A DNA stretch of 64,000 bases from Rhodococcus rhodnii. GTDB taxonomy: Bacteria > Actinomycetota > Actinomycetes > Mycobacteriales > Pseudonocardiaceae. Positions 42,492-51,020 of the stretch are shown here, piece by piece. The stretch is taken from assembly GCA_000720375.1 (NCBI GenBank), contig JOAA01000014.1, positions 1-64,000 of the forward strand, in the 5' to 3' direction. Below the pieces are notes generated by a model. It ran no database searches. It was not told the origin of the DNA and saw only the letters and a list, made by a program, of their open reading frames with translations. The position numbers and the translations under genes are program-made. Numbering within the stretch: the stretch's first letter is position 1; each line of letters opens with the position of its first letter.

Positions 42492-43183
42492 TCGGACCGC
42501 ACCAATACCGCGTGCAGCACCGACGGCTCCAGCTGCACGGAGTTGCCCGCGCCGCTGACCTCGATCAGGTTGCCGTCACCCTTGGACGGGCCCACCTTGA
42601 CGGTCTGGCCGGGCAGCAAGCCCACCGACCGCAGCTCGGACATCAGGTCCGGGTCCATCTGCACGTGCTCGGCGATCCGGCGGATCTCGACCTTGCCGCC
42701 GCCCCGGCGCGCCACCTCGTCGATCCGGACCAGTTCGGCCTCGGCAGGCGGGGCCGGCTCGCCCTCGCCCAGCTTGTCCAGGCCGGGGATCGGGTTGCCG
42801 TACGGCGAAGTGGTCGGGTTGCCGAGCAGTTTGACCAGCTTGCGCTCGACCGCCTCGCTCATCACGTGCTCCCAGCGGCATGCCTCGCTGTGCACGTGCT
42901 CCCATTCCAGGCCGATCACGTCGACCAGCAGGCGCTCGGCCAGGCGATGCTTGCGCATCACGGCGATCGCCAGGTCACGCCCGTGATCGGTCAGTTCGAG
43001 GTGACGATCGTCGGCGACCACGAGCAGTCCGTCGCGTTCCATCCGGCCGACCGTCTGGCTCACTGTCGGTCCGCTCTGCCCAAGCCGTTCCGCGATCCGC
43101 GCGCGGAGTGGCACCACACCTTCTTCTTCAAGTTCGTAGATGGTGCGCAGGTACATCTCTGTGGTGTCGATGAGCTCGTTCAC
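42488..43183 (-). CDS. DtxR/IdeR-family metal-dependent regulator
   Basis: 231 residues. Winged HTH TEMYLRTIYELEEEGVVPLRARIAERLGQSGPTVSQTVGRMERDGL, then the dimerisation/metal domain (HRLAERLLVDVIGLEWEHVHSEACRWEHVMS, with Cys, His and Glu ligands) and a C-terminal SH3-like FeoA domain (VGLLPGQTVKVG). It represses iron or manganese genes when metal-loaded. Starts at GTG 43183 (AAGGGG seven bases upstream). First gene of the operon with galK and galE, a linkage also known for dtxR and galE in corynebacteria. Confidence 0.92.
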
Positions 43184-43283
43184 GCCGCTACCCCTTCGTC
43201 GGCGTCTATGGTAGTCGCACCCCCCGACAGTTCCGGCGCCTGTCGTGTGGCTGTTACCGGCTGTCGCGGGCCAGGATGGAGGG

Positions 43284-44135
43284 GTGCGCGCACTTGTCTC
43301 CACTTCGGAACTGGCCGATTCGCTGAACGATTCCCGGCCGCCCGTCCTGCTGGACGTGCGGTGGGTGCTGGGCGGCCCGCCCGGGCGGGAGTCCTACGTG
43401 GCCGGACACCTGCCCGGCGCGGTGTTCCTCGACCTGGACACCGACCTCGCCGCGCACCCGGACACAGGCACCGGCAAAGGCGGACGGCATCCGTTGCCCA
43501 AGCCGGAAGACCTGCAGGATGTCCTGCGTGCCGCGGGGATCCGCGAGGATTCGACGGTGGTCGTGTACGACGGCGGCAACGGCTCTGTCGCGGCTCGCGC
43601 TTGGTGGTTGCTGCGGTGGGCAGGTCACTCGAATGTGGCTGTCCTCGACGGTGGTTACGCGGCGTGGGAACAGGAAGGCCGCTCCGTGACCACGGAAATC
43701 CCGCAGCTCGAACGCGGTGACATCGTTGTCCGGCCGGGAGCGATGCCCACCGTCGACGCCGATGGCGCGGCCGACCTCGCCAAGAACGGTGTGCTGCTCG
43801 ATGCCCGTGCGCCGGAACGGTATCGGGGCGAGACCGAGCCGATCGACCCGCGAGCCGGGCACATTCCCGGTGCGGTGAACGCGCCATTCGCCGGCCACAT
43901 AAACCAGGAAGGCCGGTGGCTGCCGGCGGCCGAACTGGCGGACCGGTTCCGCTCGCTGGGTGTGCACCAGGGAAGCGAGGTCGGCGCCTACTGCGGTTCG
44001 GGCGTCACCGCCTCGTCGGTGGTGCTGGCCCTCGAAGTGGCCGGGGTGACCGATCCGGAGCACCCGGCCGTGCTCTACCCGGGTTCGTGGTCGGAGTGGT
44101 CGTCGGATCCGGAGAGGCCCGCCGAAACGGGCTGA
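43284..44135 (+). CDS. Thiosulfate/3-mercaptopyruvate sulfurtransferase (tandem rhodanese)
   Basis: A 283-residue protein with two rhodanese domains: an inactive N-terminal one (PPVLLDVRWVLGG, YVAGHLPGAVFLDLDTD, VVVYDGGNGSVAARAWW) and a C-terminal one with the catalytic cysteine in VGAYCGSGVTAS. The CGSGV(T) loop is the mercaptopyruvate/thiosulfate type. GTG 43284 follows a close GGAGG; spacing is short, so the start is approximate. Divergent from dtxR. Confidence 0.88.
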   Translation: MRALVSTSELADSLNDSRPPVLLDVRWVLGGPPGRESYVAGHLPGAVFLDLDTDLAAHPDTGTGKGGRHPLPKPEDLQDVLRAAGIREDSTVVVYDGGNGSVAARAWWLLRWAGHSNVAVLDGGYAAWEQEGRSVTTEIPQLERGDIVVRPGAMPTVDADGAADLAKNGVLLDARAPERYRGETEPIDPRAGHIPGAVNAPFAGHINQEGRWLPAAELADRFRSLGVHQGSEVGAYCGSGVTASSVVLALEVAGVTDPEHPAVLYPGSWSEWSSDPERPAETG

Positions 44136-44137
44136 CT

Positions 44138-44761
44138 TCAGCTACGGTCGGGAAGCTTGCCGAAGACGTTCCTGGCGAGCTTCTCGACTGTGGTGCAGAT
44201 GGGTTCGGCCGGACCGGACAGCACCAGGCTGACCCACAGCACCCGGAATTTCACCGACTGGTCGTCGGTGAGTGCGATACGCAGGTCGCACGTGGTGTCG
44301 ATGGTGGTGAGCCGGAACGCGCTGTTGCCTTCGAATGTCGTTGACTGCGTGTTCTGGGTGTCCAATGACTCGTGCAGCACGATCATGGCCACGCCCGCGG
44401 GAGTGCCGGACCGGTCGAGGGTGTAGCTGCAGAAGCCTTTGTCCTCGGGTTCGGCGGTGGCGGTCGTCCCGGTGAGGCGCCCAACGTCGGTGGGTGTCAC
44501 GAACGTGGTGCACGCCGGAGCGGTGGTCAGTGTCTTGCGCTTGGCGATGGTCAGCGGCGCAGCCGACGTGGTGGTCATCGGCAGGCTGGGGCGCGTGGTT
44601 TGCGTGGGGTACGACGGTTCAGTGGTGGGATAAGGCGGTTGCTCGGTCGTTGTGATCACGGTGTCGCCCGGCGCGGCGGCGACCGGCGTTCCTGGCGTGG
44701 GCTGAGTGCAGGCGGCAGTCAGGGAGACGAGTGCTACACCGCACATGAACCGTCGGATCAC
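44138..44761 (-). CDS. Putative lipoprotein, DUF3558-like
   Basis: A 207-residue exported protein with a lipobox (VALVSLTAAC, lipidated Cys ~17). A Thr/Pro-rich linker (~20-70) precedes a globular domain with two cysteine pairs (PACTTFVTPTDVGRLTG, GFCSYTL, TTCDLRI, PICTTVEKLA). The cysteine spacing and opening resemble DUF3558 lipoproteins of actinomycetes. Function unknown. It ends 2 bp from the rhodanese stop codon and is divergent from acuC. Confidence 0.6.
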   Translation of the reverse strand: MIRRFMCGVALVSLTAACTQPTPGTPVAAAPGDTVITTTEQPPYPTTEPSYPTQTTRPSLPMTTTSAAPLTIAKRKTLTTAPACTTFVTPTDVGRLTGTTATAEPEDKGFCSYTLDRSGTPAGVAMIVLHESLDTQNTQSTTFEGNSAFRLTTIDTTCDLRIALTDDQSVKFRVLWVSLVLSGPAEPICTTVEKLARNVFGKLPDRS

Positions 44762-44784
44762 GGGGATCAGACTAGTGTTGTCCC

Positions 44785-45960
44785 ATGGGTACGCCAGCCG
44801 CTGTCGTATGGGACCCCGCACTTCTCGGTTACGACCTGGGTGGGGATCATCCGTTCAACCCCGTCAGGCTTGAGCTGACCATCGAGTTGGCCACACAGCT
44901 CGGTGTTCTGGACGGCGTCGAGTTGCTGCGTCCGGAACCCGCGCCGGACGGAGAGATCGAACGAGTCCATGATGCGGAATACATCGCCGCGGTCAAAGAA
45001 GCCCCGATGGTGGGATGGGACGTCGGCCATGGTCTGGGCACCCCGGACAACCCCGTGTTCTCGAACATGCACGAAGCCACCTCGCTCGTGGTCGGGGCAT
45101 CGCTGTTGGCGGCGCAGAAGATCGCGTCCGGTACCACGAACCGTGCGGTCAACATCGCGGGCGGGCTGCACCATGCGATGCGCGACCGCGCAGCCGGATT
45201 CTGCGTCTACAACGACTGCGCCGTAGCCATTTCCTGGCTGCTGGACAACGGCGCCGAGCGAGTCGCTTACATCGATGTCGATGTGCACCACGGCGACGGG
45301 ACGCAGGCGGCGTTCTACAACGACCCGCGCGTGCTGACGATCTCCTTGCACCAGAGCCCGATGACGCTCTTTCCCGGCACCGGACGGGTGACTGAGCTCG
45401 GCGGCCCCGACGCGCAAGGCACCTCGGTGAACATCCCGTTGCCGCCGTTCACCCGGGATCCGGCTTGGCAGCGCGCGTTCCACGCCGTGGTTCCCTCGCT
45501 GCTCAAGGAATTCCGCCCGGACGTCCTGGTCACTCAGTGCGGTGTGGACACTCACGAGGAGGACCCGCTCGCCGAGCTGTACCTCAGCGTGGACGGCCAC
45601 CGCCAGACCTACCGGACACTGCGGACGCTGGCCGACGAGTACGCGGGCGGTAAGTGGCTGTCCATGGGCGGTGGCGGCTACCAGCTGCTGCGGGTGGTGC
45701 CCCGGTCGTGGACGCACCTGATCGCCACGGTTCTCGACCGCGACATCGAACCGTCGACGCCGCTTCCGCACGACTGGGTGAACAACGTCCAGCGCCGCGC
45801 GCCGAACGCGATTCTCCCGCGCACCATGACAGACGAGACGGACGTCAGCTTCGAGCCGTGGGACGGCACCGTCAGCGAACCGGTCGACTCGGTGATCCGG
45901 GACGTCCGGCACGCGATCTTCCCACTGCACGGATTGGATCCAGACGACCCCAGGGACTGA
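44785..45960 (+). CDS. acuC: AcuC-type class I histone-deacetylase-like lysine deacetylase
   Basis: 391 residues with the arginase/deacetylase fold. Catalytic motifs: NIAGGLHHAMRDRAAGFCVYND (paired His), VAYIDVDVHHGDGTQ (zinc Asp/His), VTQCGVDTHEEDP, and MGGGGYQLLRVVPRSW near the end. AcuC deacetylates acyl-CoA synthetases such as AcsA, restoring activity. The next gene, 5 bp downstream, is a GNAT/acyl-CoA-synthetase-like fusion that can act as the acetyltransferase. A TAGTGT at 44773-44778 lies 7 bp before the ATG and no Shine-Dalgarno is present, suggesting leaderless transcription. Confidence 0.9.
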   Translation: MGTPAAVVWDPALLGYDLGGDHPFNPVRLELTIELATQLGVLDGVELLRPEPAPDGEIERVHDAEYIAAVKEAPMVGWDVGHGLGTPDNPVFSNMHEATSLVVGASLLAAQKIASGTTNRAVNIAGGLHHAMRDRAAGFCVYNDCAVAISWLLDNGAERVAYIDVDVHHGDGTQAAFYNDPRVLTISLHQSPMTLFPGTGRVTELGGPDAQGTSVNIPLPPFTRDPAWQRAFHAVVPSLLKEFRPDVLVTQCGVDTHEEDPLAELYLSVDGHRQTYRTLRTLADEYAGGKWLSMGGGGYQLLRVVPRSWTHLIATVLDRDIEPSTPLPHDWVNNVQRRAPNAILPRTMTDETDVSFEPWDGTVSEPVDSVIRDVRHAIFPLHGLDPDDPRD

Positions 45961-45965
45961 GCGAC

Positions 45966-48629
45966 GTGACGGATTTCGATCCTTACGACTACCCACGCCG
46001 TTGGGAGGCGGACGTGGTGCTGTCCGACGGCGGCACCGTCCACCTGAGACCGATCACGCCGGACGACGCCGACCGGCTGGTCGCGTTCCACGGCCGGTTG
46101 TCCGAGCGGACCCGGTACTTCCGCTACTTCGGGGCGTACCCGCGGATCCCACCGCGGGATCTGGAACGGTTCGTCACGCTCGATCACCACGATCGGGTGG
46201 GTTTCGCGGCGATGCTGGGCGACGACATCATCGCCGTGGGCCGGTACGAACGCCTGCAGGGCAGCGATCAGGCTGAGGTCGCGTTCGTGGTGGAGGACGG
46301 CCATCAGGGCCGGGGTATCGGCTCGATCCTCTTGGAGCACTTGGCCGCGGCGGCGCAGGAAAGCGGCCTGAAGCGGTTCGTGGCCGAGGTGCTCGGCGAG
46401 AACGGCCAGATGGTCCGGATCTTCAAGGACGCCGGGTACCAGATCAGCCGTGCGCTGGAGGACGGCGTGATCCACCTGGAGTTCGCGATCGACCCGACCG
46501 AGGAGTCGGTGGCGGTCGCCCGATCCCGGGAGCAGGCCGCCGAGGCACGCAGTGTCCACAATGTCCTGCATCCCAAGTCGGTCGCGGTGATCGGGGCGTC
46601 GACCGATCCGACGAAGGTCGGCTACGCGGTGCTGACGAACCTGCTCACGGCGGACTTCGCCGGACCGGTGTTCCCGGTCAACGCCGAACACGCGTCGGTG
46701 CGGGGAGTCCGGGCGTACCGCCGGGTGCTGGACATCCCCGACCCGGTCGATCTCGCGGTCGTGGCAGTGCCTGCCACGAGCATCAACGAGGTGATGGACG
46801 ACTGCCTGGCCAAGGGCGTCAAGGCGTTGGTCGTGGTGACGTCCGGGTTCAGTGAGATCGGCGACGAGGGCCGCAGCGCCGAGCGGAAACTCGCCGAAGA
46901 GGCCAGGGCGCACGGTATGCGCGTGGTCGGCCCGAACGCGCTCGGTGTGGTGAACATGGACCGCGCTGTGCGGCTGAACGCGAGCCTGGCGCCGAAGCTG
47001 CCTGGCTTGGGGCGTACGGGTTTCTTCTGCCAGTCGGGTGCGCTGGGCACGGCGATCCTGGCCGACGCGGCCGCGCGTGGACTGGGGCTGTCGACGTTCG
47101 TGTCGGCGGGCAACCGGGCGGACGTGTCCGGCAACGACTTGTTGCAGTACTGGATGACCGATCCGGCAACCGATGTGGTGTTGCTTTATCTGGAATCCTT
47201 CGGCAATCCAAGGAAGTTCGCCCGCCTGGCGCGCAGGTTGGGCCGCACCAAACCGATCGTCGCGGTCAAGTCGGGGCGCAATGCCGTCTCGCCCGCGCTG
47301 GCGGCCACCTCAGTCCAGGTCGACGAGCCGAGCGTGCAGGCGGTGTTCGAACAGGCCGGTGTGATCAGGGTCGAATCCTTGGCCCAGCTGTTCGATACCG
47401 CGCTTTTGCTTGCGCACCAACCATTGCCAGAAGGTAGCCGGGTCGCGGTGGTCGGCAACTCGACGGCGATCGGTGTGCTCGCCGCGGATACCGCGTTGGC
47501 GCAAGGCCTTGAGCTGGCTGGGGAACCGGTCGACGTCGGGCCGCAGGCCGGGCCGGAGCAGTTCGCCGCCGCGGTGAAGGACGCCTTGTCTCGTGATGAC
47601 GTCGACGCGTTGATCGTGGTTTTCGTGCCGCCACTGGCGATTCCAGGGGCAGCTTACGCACGTGAACTCCGGGAAGTAGGACTGACACAAGGGCAGGGCA
47701 AGCCGATCGTCTCGACTTTCCTTGCCGCGGAGGGTGTTCCGGCGGAGCTGGCCGTGCCAGGACCGGACGGCTCGCCGGGCCGTGGGTCGATCCCGTCCTA
47801 TCCCAGCCCGGAACGGGCCGTGCTGGCTCTGGCCAGAGTCACCAGGTACGCCCGCTGGCGGTCGGCGCCACGCGGCACGCTGGTCCGCCCGGACGGCATC
47901 AAACCGGACGCGGCCCGCGAGCTGGTGCAGGAGGTGATGGACGGCGGGGCCGAATGGCTGACGGACACGCAAGTCGTTCAGCTGCTGGGTTTCTACGGCA
48001 TCGAAGTGGCGCCTTTCAAGATCGTCAGCAGCGCGGACGAAGCCGCGGACGCCGCCGGGAAACTGGGCTTCCCGGTCGCGGCGAAGGCATCGAACTCCTT
48101 GCTCAAGCACCGGTCCGACCTGGTCGGCGTGCGGCTGGACATCAGCAGCCCGGAGACGATGCGGGCGGCGTACACTGACCTCTGCCAGGTGTCCGGTGTG
48201 GACACCGTGTACGTGCAGCGGATGGTCGCCAAGGGGACGTCGTGCGTGATCGGCCTGCAGGACGACCCGTCGTTCGGCACGCTTGTCTCGTTCGGACTGT
48301 CCGGTGTGGTCAACGACCTGCTGGGGGATCGGGCATATCGGTCGATTCCGATGACCGACGTGGACGCGGCGGGCCTGGTCCGTGCGCCGAAAGCGGCGCC
48401 GCTGCTCGCGGGCTACGGCGGCAGCCCCATGGCAGACCTCGGTTCGCTGGAGGATCTGGTGCTACGGGTGGCGGCGCTTGCCGAGGACGTGCCGGAAGTG
48501 CGCAGGCTTGAGCTGGAACCCGTGGTGGCGTCGGAATCCGGAGCGAGTGTCGTCTACGCCCGAGTCGCGGTCGGACCACCGCCCTCGCGGCACGACACTG
48601 GCCCGCGCCGCTTGAGAACCATGAACTAG
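45966..48629 (+). CDS. GNAT acetyltransferase fused to NDP-forming acyl-CoA synthetase-like domains (Pat-type)
   Basis: 887 residues. An N-terminal GNAT domain (~20-175) with VAFVVEDGHQGRGIGSILL is followed by a CoA-binding Rossmann domain (HPKSVAVIGASTDPTKVGYAV), succinyl-CoA-ligase-like domains (FFCQSGALGTAILADAA) and a C-terminal ATP-grasp subdomain (GFPVAAKASNSLLKHRSD). The combination occurs in protein lysine acetyltransferases of the Pat family, which inactivate acetyl-CoA synthetase. In the synthetase-like part the usual catalytic His of the NDP-forming enzymes is not evident to me, as expected for Pat. The GTG 5 bp after acuC makes an acetylation/deacetylation pair. Confidence 0.85.
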   Translation: MTDFDPYDYPRRWEADVVLSDGGTVHLRPITPDDADRLVAFHGRLSERTRYFRYFGAYPRIPPRDLERFVTLDHHDRVGFAAMLGDDIIAVGRYERLQGSDQAEVAFVVEDGHQGRGIGSILLEHLAAAAQESGLKRFVAEVLGENGQMVRIFKDAGYQISRALEDGVIHLEFAIDPTEESVAVARSREQAAEARSVHNVLHPKSVAVIGASTDPTKVGYAVLTNLLTADFAGPVFPVNAEHASVRGVRAYRRVLDIPDPVDLAVVAVPATSINEVMDDCLAKGVKALVVVTSGFSEIGDEGRSAERKLAEEARAHGMRVVGPNALGVVNMDRAVRLNASLAPKLPGLGRTGFFCQSGALGTAILADAAARGLGLSTFVSAGNRADVSGNDLLQYWMTDPATDVVLLYLESFGNPRKFARLARRLGRTKPIVAVKSGRNAVSPALAATSVQVDEPSVQAVFEQAGVIRVESLAQLFDTALLLAHQPLPEGSRVAVVGNSTAIGVLAADTALAQGLELAGEPVDVGPQAGPEQFAAAVKDALSRDDVDALIVVFVPPLAIPGAAYARELREVGLTQGQGKPIVSTFLAAEGVPAELAVPGPDGSPGRGSIPSYPSPERAVLALARVTRYARWRSAPRGTLVRPDGIKPDAARELVQEVMDGGAEWLTDTQVVQLLGFYGIEVAPFKIVSSADEAADAAGKLGFPVAAKASNSLLKHRSDLVGVRLDISSPETMRAAYTDLCQVSGVDTVYVQRMVAKGTSCVIGLQDDPSFGTLVSFGLSGVVNDLLGDRAYRSIPMTDVDAAGLVRAPKAAPLLAGYGGSPMADLGSLEDLVLRVAALAEDVPEVRRLELEPVVASESGASVVYARVAVGPPPSRHDTGPRRLRTMN

Positions 48630-48787
48630 AACACCCTGGGGTGGACAGGTCCTACATGGAGGGTGTCTACTGAACGACGGCCTGAAGGAGGTGAGCCGAG
48701 TGTCCGCTGATGGAAGTAGTTGTCGATACCTCGCGGGCTCGGCTCGACGTTAGGCCGACCCGCGTTCAACCGTGGGGAGGTCGCGAA
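48630..48787 (+). promoter_or_regulatory. Structured leader upstream of the mgtC-like gene
   Basis: The 158-bp leader contains GGTCCTACATGGAGG, reminiscent of but not a clear match to the M-box core (GGCTCCTxTATGGAG), a mini-ORF ATG-GAG-GGT-GTC-TAC-TGA (48656-48673), a strong AAGGAGGTGA followed by a second small ORF (48700-48753), and GC-rich complementary stretches before the mgtC Shine-Dalgarno GGGGAGG. The layout suggests attenuation or riboswitch control by Mg2+ or by translation; the mechanism is inference. Confidence 0.45.
48700..48753 (+). CDS. Putative 17-residue leader peptide
   Basis: GTG start eight bases after a perfect AAGGAGGTGA, encoding VSADGSSCRYLAGSARR and stopping 34 bp before the mgtC ATG. 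The Shine-Dalgarno is stronger than that of many full genes in this window. Too short for any family call; likely a regulatory leader. Confidence 0.4.
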   Translation: MSADGSSCRYLAGSARR

Positions 48788-49216
48788 ATGACCACACTGG
48801 AGATGGGCCTGCGGATCGCGGCCGGGGTTGGTCTCGGCGCGCTGATCGGATTCGAACGGCAGTACCGCGCCCGGATGGCCGGGATGCGGACCAACGCGTT
48901 GGTCTCGGTCGGGGCGACGTTGTTCGTCCTGTTGTCGGCGCACGGCTTCGGCGGCATGACGGACGCTGACCCGACCCGAGTGGCCGCGCAAATCGTGTCA
49001 GGGATCGGGTTTCTCGGTGCCGGCGTCATCCTGCGTGACGGGGCCAGCATCCGAGGACTCAACACGGCCGCCACTCTGTGGTGTTCCGCCGCGGTCGGCG
49101 CGTTGGCCGGAGCCGGACTCTACGTCGTCGCGGCCATGGGAGCGGTGACCGTGCTGGGCACGAACATCGTGTTGCGGTGGGCGGCAAGGAAAGTCGATCG
49201 GCAGAACGGCGATTGA
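48788..49216 (+). CDS. MgtC/SapB-family membrane protein
   Basis: A 142-residue protein with four TM helices, matching the hydrophobic MgtC/SapB domain: RIAAGVGLGALIGFERQYRAR, GMRTNALVSVGATLFVLLS, QIVSGIGFLGAGVILRDG, GLNTAATLWCSAAVGALAGAG. It lacks the C-terminal ACT-like domain of virulence MgtC and so is the short SapB-like form. MgtC proteins modulate ATP synthase or Mg2+ homeostasis. GGAGG seven bases before the ATG fixes the start. Confidence 0.9.
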   Translation: MTTLEMGLRIAAGVGLGALIGFERQYRARMAGMRTNALVSVGATLFVLLSAHGFGGMTDADPTRVAAQIVSGIGFLGAGVILRDGASIRGLNTAATLWCSAAVGALAGAGLYVVAAMGAVTVLGTNIVLRWAARKVDRQNGD

Positions 49217-49227
49217 CCCCGCGACCA

Positions 49228-49269
49228 CGTGAGTGCTCCGGGCCGGCAGGACGACCCGAAGCACTCACG
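49228..49269. terminator. GTGAGTGCT...AGCACTCAC hairpin terminator
   Basis: Arms CGTGAGTGCT (49228-49237) and AGCACTCACG (49260-49269), with an inner CGGG/CCCG extension, just after the mgtC stop codon and between convergent genes. Its outer stem shares CGTGAGTG/CACTCACG with the hairpin at 55281-55322. Confidence 0.75.
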
Positions 49270-49282
49270 CGGTGCAGGGCAT

Positions 49283-49600
49283 TTACCGTGGTGGGTGGGG
49301 GCTCGCTCCCGCCGCCAGACTGAACGAGCCCCCGTCTGTGGAGGGATCAGCACGTGCTGGATCCCAATGGGGTGAAGCGCCCGCAGCGGGGTGCCCGGCG
49401 AGGATTCCAGCGCCGCCGGACACGAGCCCGCTGCTCATCGCACCCCCGGTGCGGTTAAGCCGGGACAGGGCCATGGCCGGCGGTACGAGGACCGTGGCCG
49501 TGAGCACGACCTGCACACTCGGCTCGGCGAAGCTGAGCGCAGTCGCGAGAACGCCCGCGACGACAAGCATCGCGAGGGTCACACGCTCGTCTGTGCGCAT
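49283..49600 (-). CDS. Small two-helix membrane protein
   Basis: A 105-residue protein with two TM helices (LAMLVVAGVLATALSFA and VVLTATVLVPPAMALSRL) and a Gly/Ala/Pro-rich tail. The start is well supported: GAGGAGGAG lies four to five bases before the ATG. No family recognised. It is divergent from the glycosyltransferase operon (169-bp gap). Confidence 0.5.
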   Translation of the reverse strand: MRTDERVTLAMLVVAGVLATALSFAEPSVQVVLTATVLVPPAMALSRLNRTGGAMSSGLVSGGAGILAGHPAAGASPHWDPARADPSTDGGSFSLAAGASPHPPR

Positions 49601-49769
49601 CTGGCTCCTCCTCGTCGAGGACCGTGGCGGCAGGGTGAATGAAAGTTAAGGCACAAAACAGGCCTGGGTCAAGAATGTGACTTGAGTTCATGGACGTGAA
49701 CACGAGCTCCCAGGTTACTTTGAGCTCACGCACAGGGCGCTCGCGGTTACGCCCGGCATACCTGATGGC

Positions 49770-51020
49770 ATGACTGGCACTCAAGCTTCAGCCAGGCCCC
49801 CAGGGGGTCCCGCGGTGACCGCGATGTCGAAAACCGTCACCGTCGACGTGGTCGTCCCGGTGTACAACGAGGAACGCGCGCTGCGTGGCTGCGTGGACGT
49901 GCTGCAGTCCTACCTCGCCGAACGGTTTCCGTTCGAGTGGACGATCACCATCGTCGACAACGCCAGCACCGACGGCACGCTGCCGATCGCCAACGAACTG
50001 GCGGAGGCCGACGATCACGTCCGGGTGCTGCACCTCGACGAGAAGGGCCGTGGCCGGGCGTTACGCACCGCATGGCAGTGGAGCGACGCCGATGTTGTCG
50101 CCTACATGGACGTTGACTTGTCCACGGGTCTCGATGCCTTGTTGCCCTTGGTCGCGCCCCTGGTCAACGGTCACTCCGACATCTCGATCGGCTCCCGCCT
50201 CGCGCCAGGTGCCAGAACGGTCCGCGGACCGAAACGCGAGCTGATCTCTCGCTGCTACAACGCACTCATCCGGCTCAGCCATGGCGCGAAGTTCACCGAC
50301 GCGCAGTGTGGCTTCAAAGCCGCACGCACGGACGTGATCCGTCCTTTGCTGGACCATGTCCGCGACGACAATTGGTTCTTCGACACCGAGTTGCTGCTTC
50401 TTGCCGAGCACAACGGATTGCGGGTGCACGAGGTCCCGGTCGACTGGGTCGAGGACATCGACACCCGAGTCCGGATCGGATCGACCGCGCTGGAGGACGT
50501 CCGAGGCTTGATCCGGGTCGCCCGCGCCAAAGCGGGTGGGACAGCGCGCGTTCAGGACCTGCCTCAGCGTCCGGAGCCGAGCCCGGCACATCCGGACGCG
50601 GTCGTGTCCAGAAGGGACACCGGACTGGTCTGGCAGCTGCTGTCGTTCGGTGCCATCGGTGCGGTGTCGACCGCGGTGACACTGGTGCTGTACGCGATGT
50701 TCAGGTCAGTGATGAATCCGTTGGCCGCCAACCTGGTGGCGCTGATCGTGACGACGATGTTCAACACTGAGGCCAACCGCCGGTTCACATTCCTCGGCGC
50801 CCGCGGCTCGTCCAGCCGGGTGCATTTCCAGGGTCTGATCATCTTCGGGCTGTACTACGCGTTCACGTCCGCCGCGTTGCTCGTGCTGCATTCCACTGTG
50901 GCCGAACCGAGCCGGATGCTTGAGCTGACCGTGCTGCTGGTCGCTTCGCTGCTGGGCACGGTCGGCCGGTTCGTGTTGTTGCGTGGCTGGGTTTTCAAAC
51001 AGGGAAAGGGAAAAGTATGA
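49770..51020 (+). CDS. GT2 glycosyltransferase fused to a GtrA-like membrane domain
   Basis: 416 residues. An N-terminal GT-A glycosyltransferase (~25-255) has VDVVVPVYNEERAL, IVDNASTDGT, AYMDVDLSTGLD (DxD-type) and GFKAARTDV, as in dolichyl-phosphate mannose synthase-like enzymes. The C-terminal GtrA/DPMS-type region has four TM helices (LLSFGAIGAVSTAVTLVLY, FNTEANRRFTF). It probably makes a polyprenyl-phosphate sugar and flips or anchors it. GTG 49815 is an alternative start. First gene of a four-gene operon, overlapping the next by 4 bp (ATGA); CTCCCAGGTT (49707-49716) upstream resembles the response-regulator repeat at 53071. Confidence 0.88.
   Translation: MTGTQASARPPGGPAVTAMSKTVTVDVVVPVYNEERALRGCVDVLQSYLAERFPFEWTITIVDNASTDGTLPIANELAEADDHVRVLHLDEKGRGRALRTAWQWSDADVVAYMDVDLSTGLDALLPLVAPLVNGHSDISIGSRLAPGARTVRGPKRELISRCYNALIRLSHGAKFTDAQCGFKAARTDVIRPLLDHVRDDNWFFDTELLLLAEHNGLRVHEVPVDWVEDIDTRVRIGSTALEDVRGLIRVARAKAGGTARVQDLPQRPEPSPAHPDAVVSRRDTGLVWQLLSFGAIGAVSTAVTLVLYAMFRSVMNPLAANLVALIVTTMFNTEANRRFTFLGARGSSSRVHFQGLIIFGLYYAFTSAALLVLHSTVAEPSRMLELTVLLVASLLGTVGRFVLLRGWVFKQGKGKV

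Noticed and set aside
48630..48787. Canonical M-box Mg2+ riboswitch
   Set aside because: Only the GGTCCTACATGGAGG stretch resembles the core; the other conserved blocks could not be matched by eye, so only a generic structured leader is claimed.
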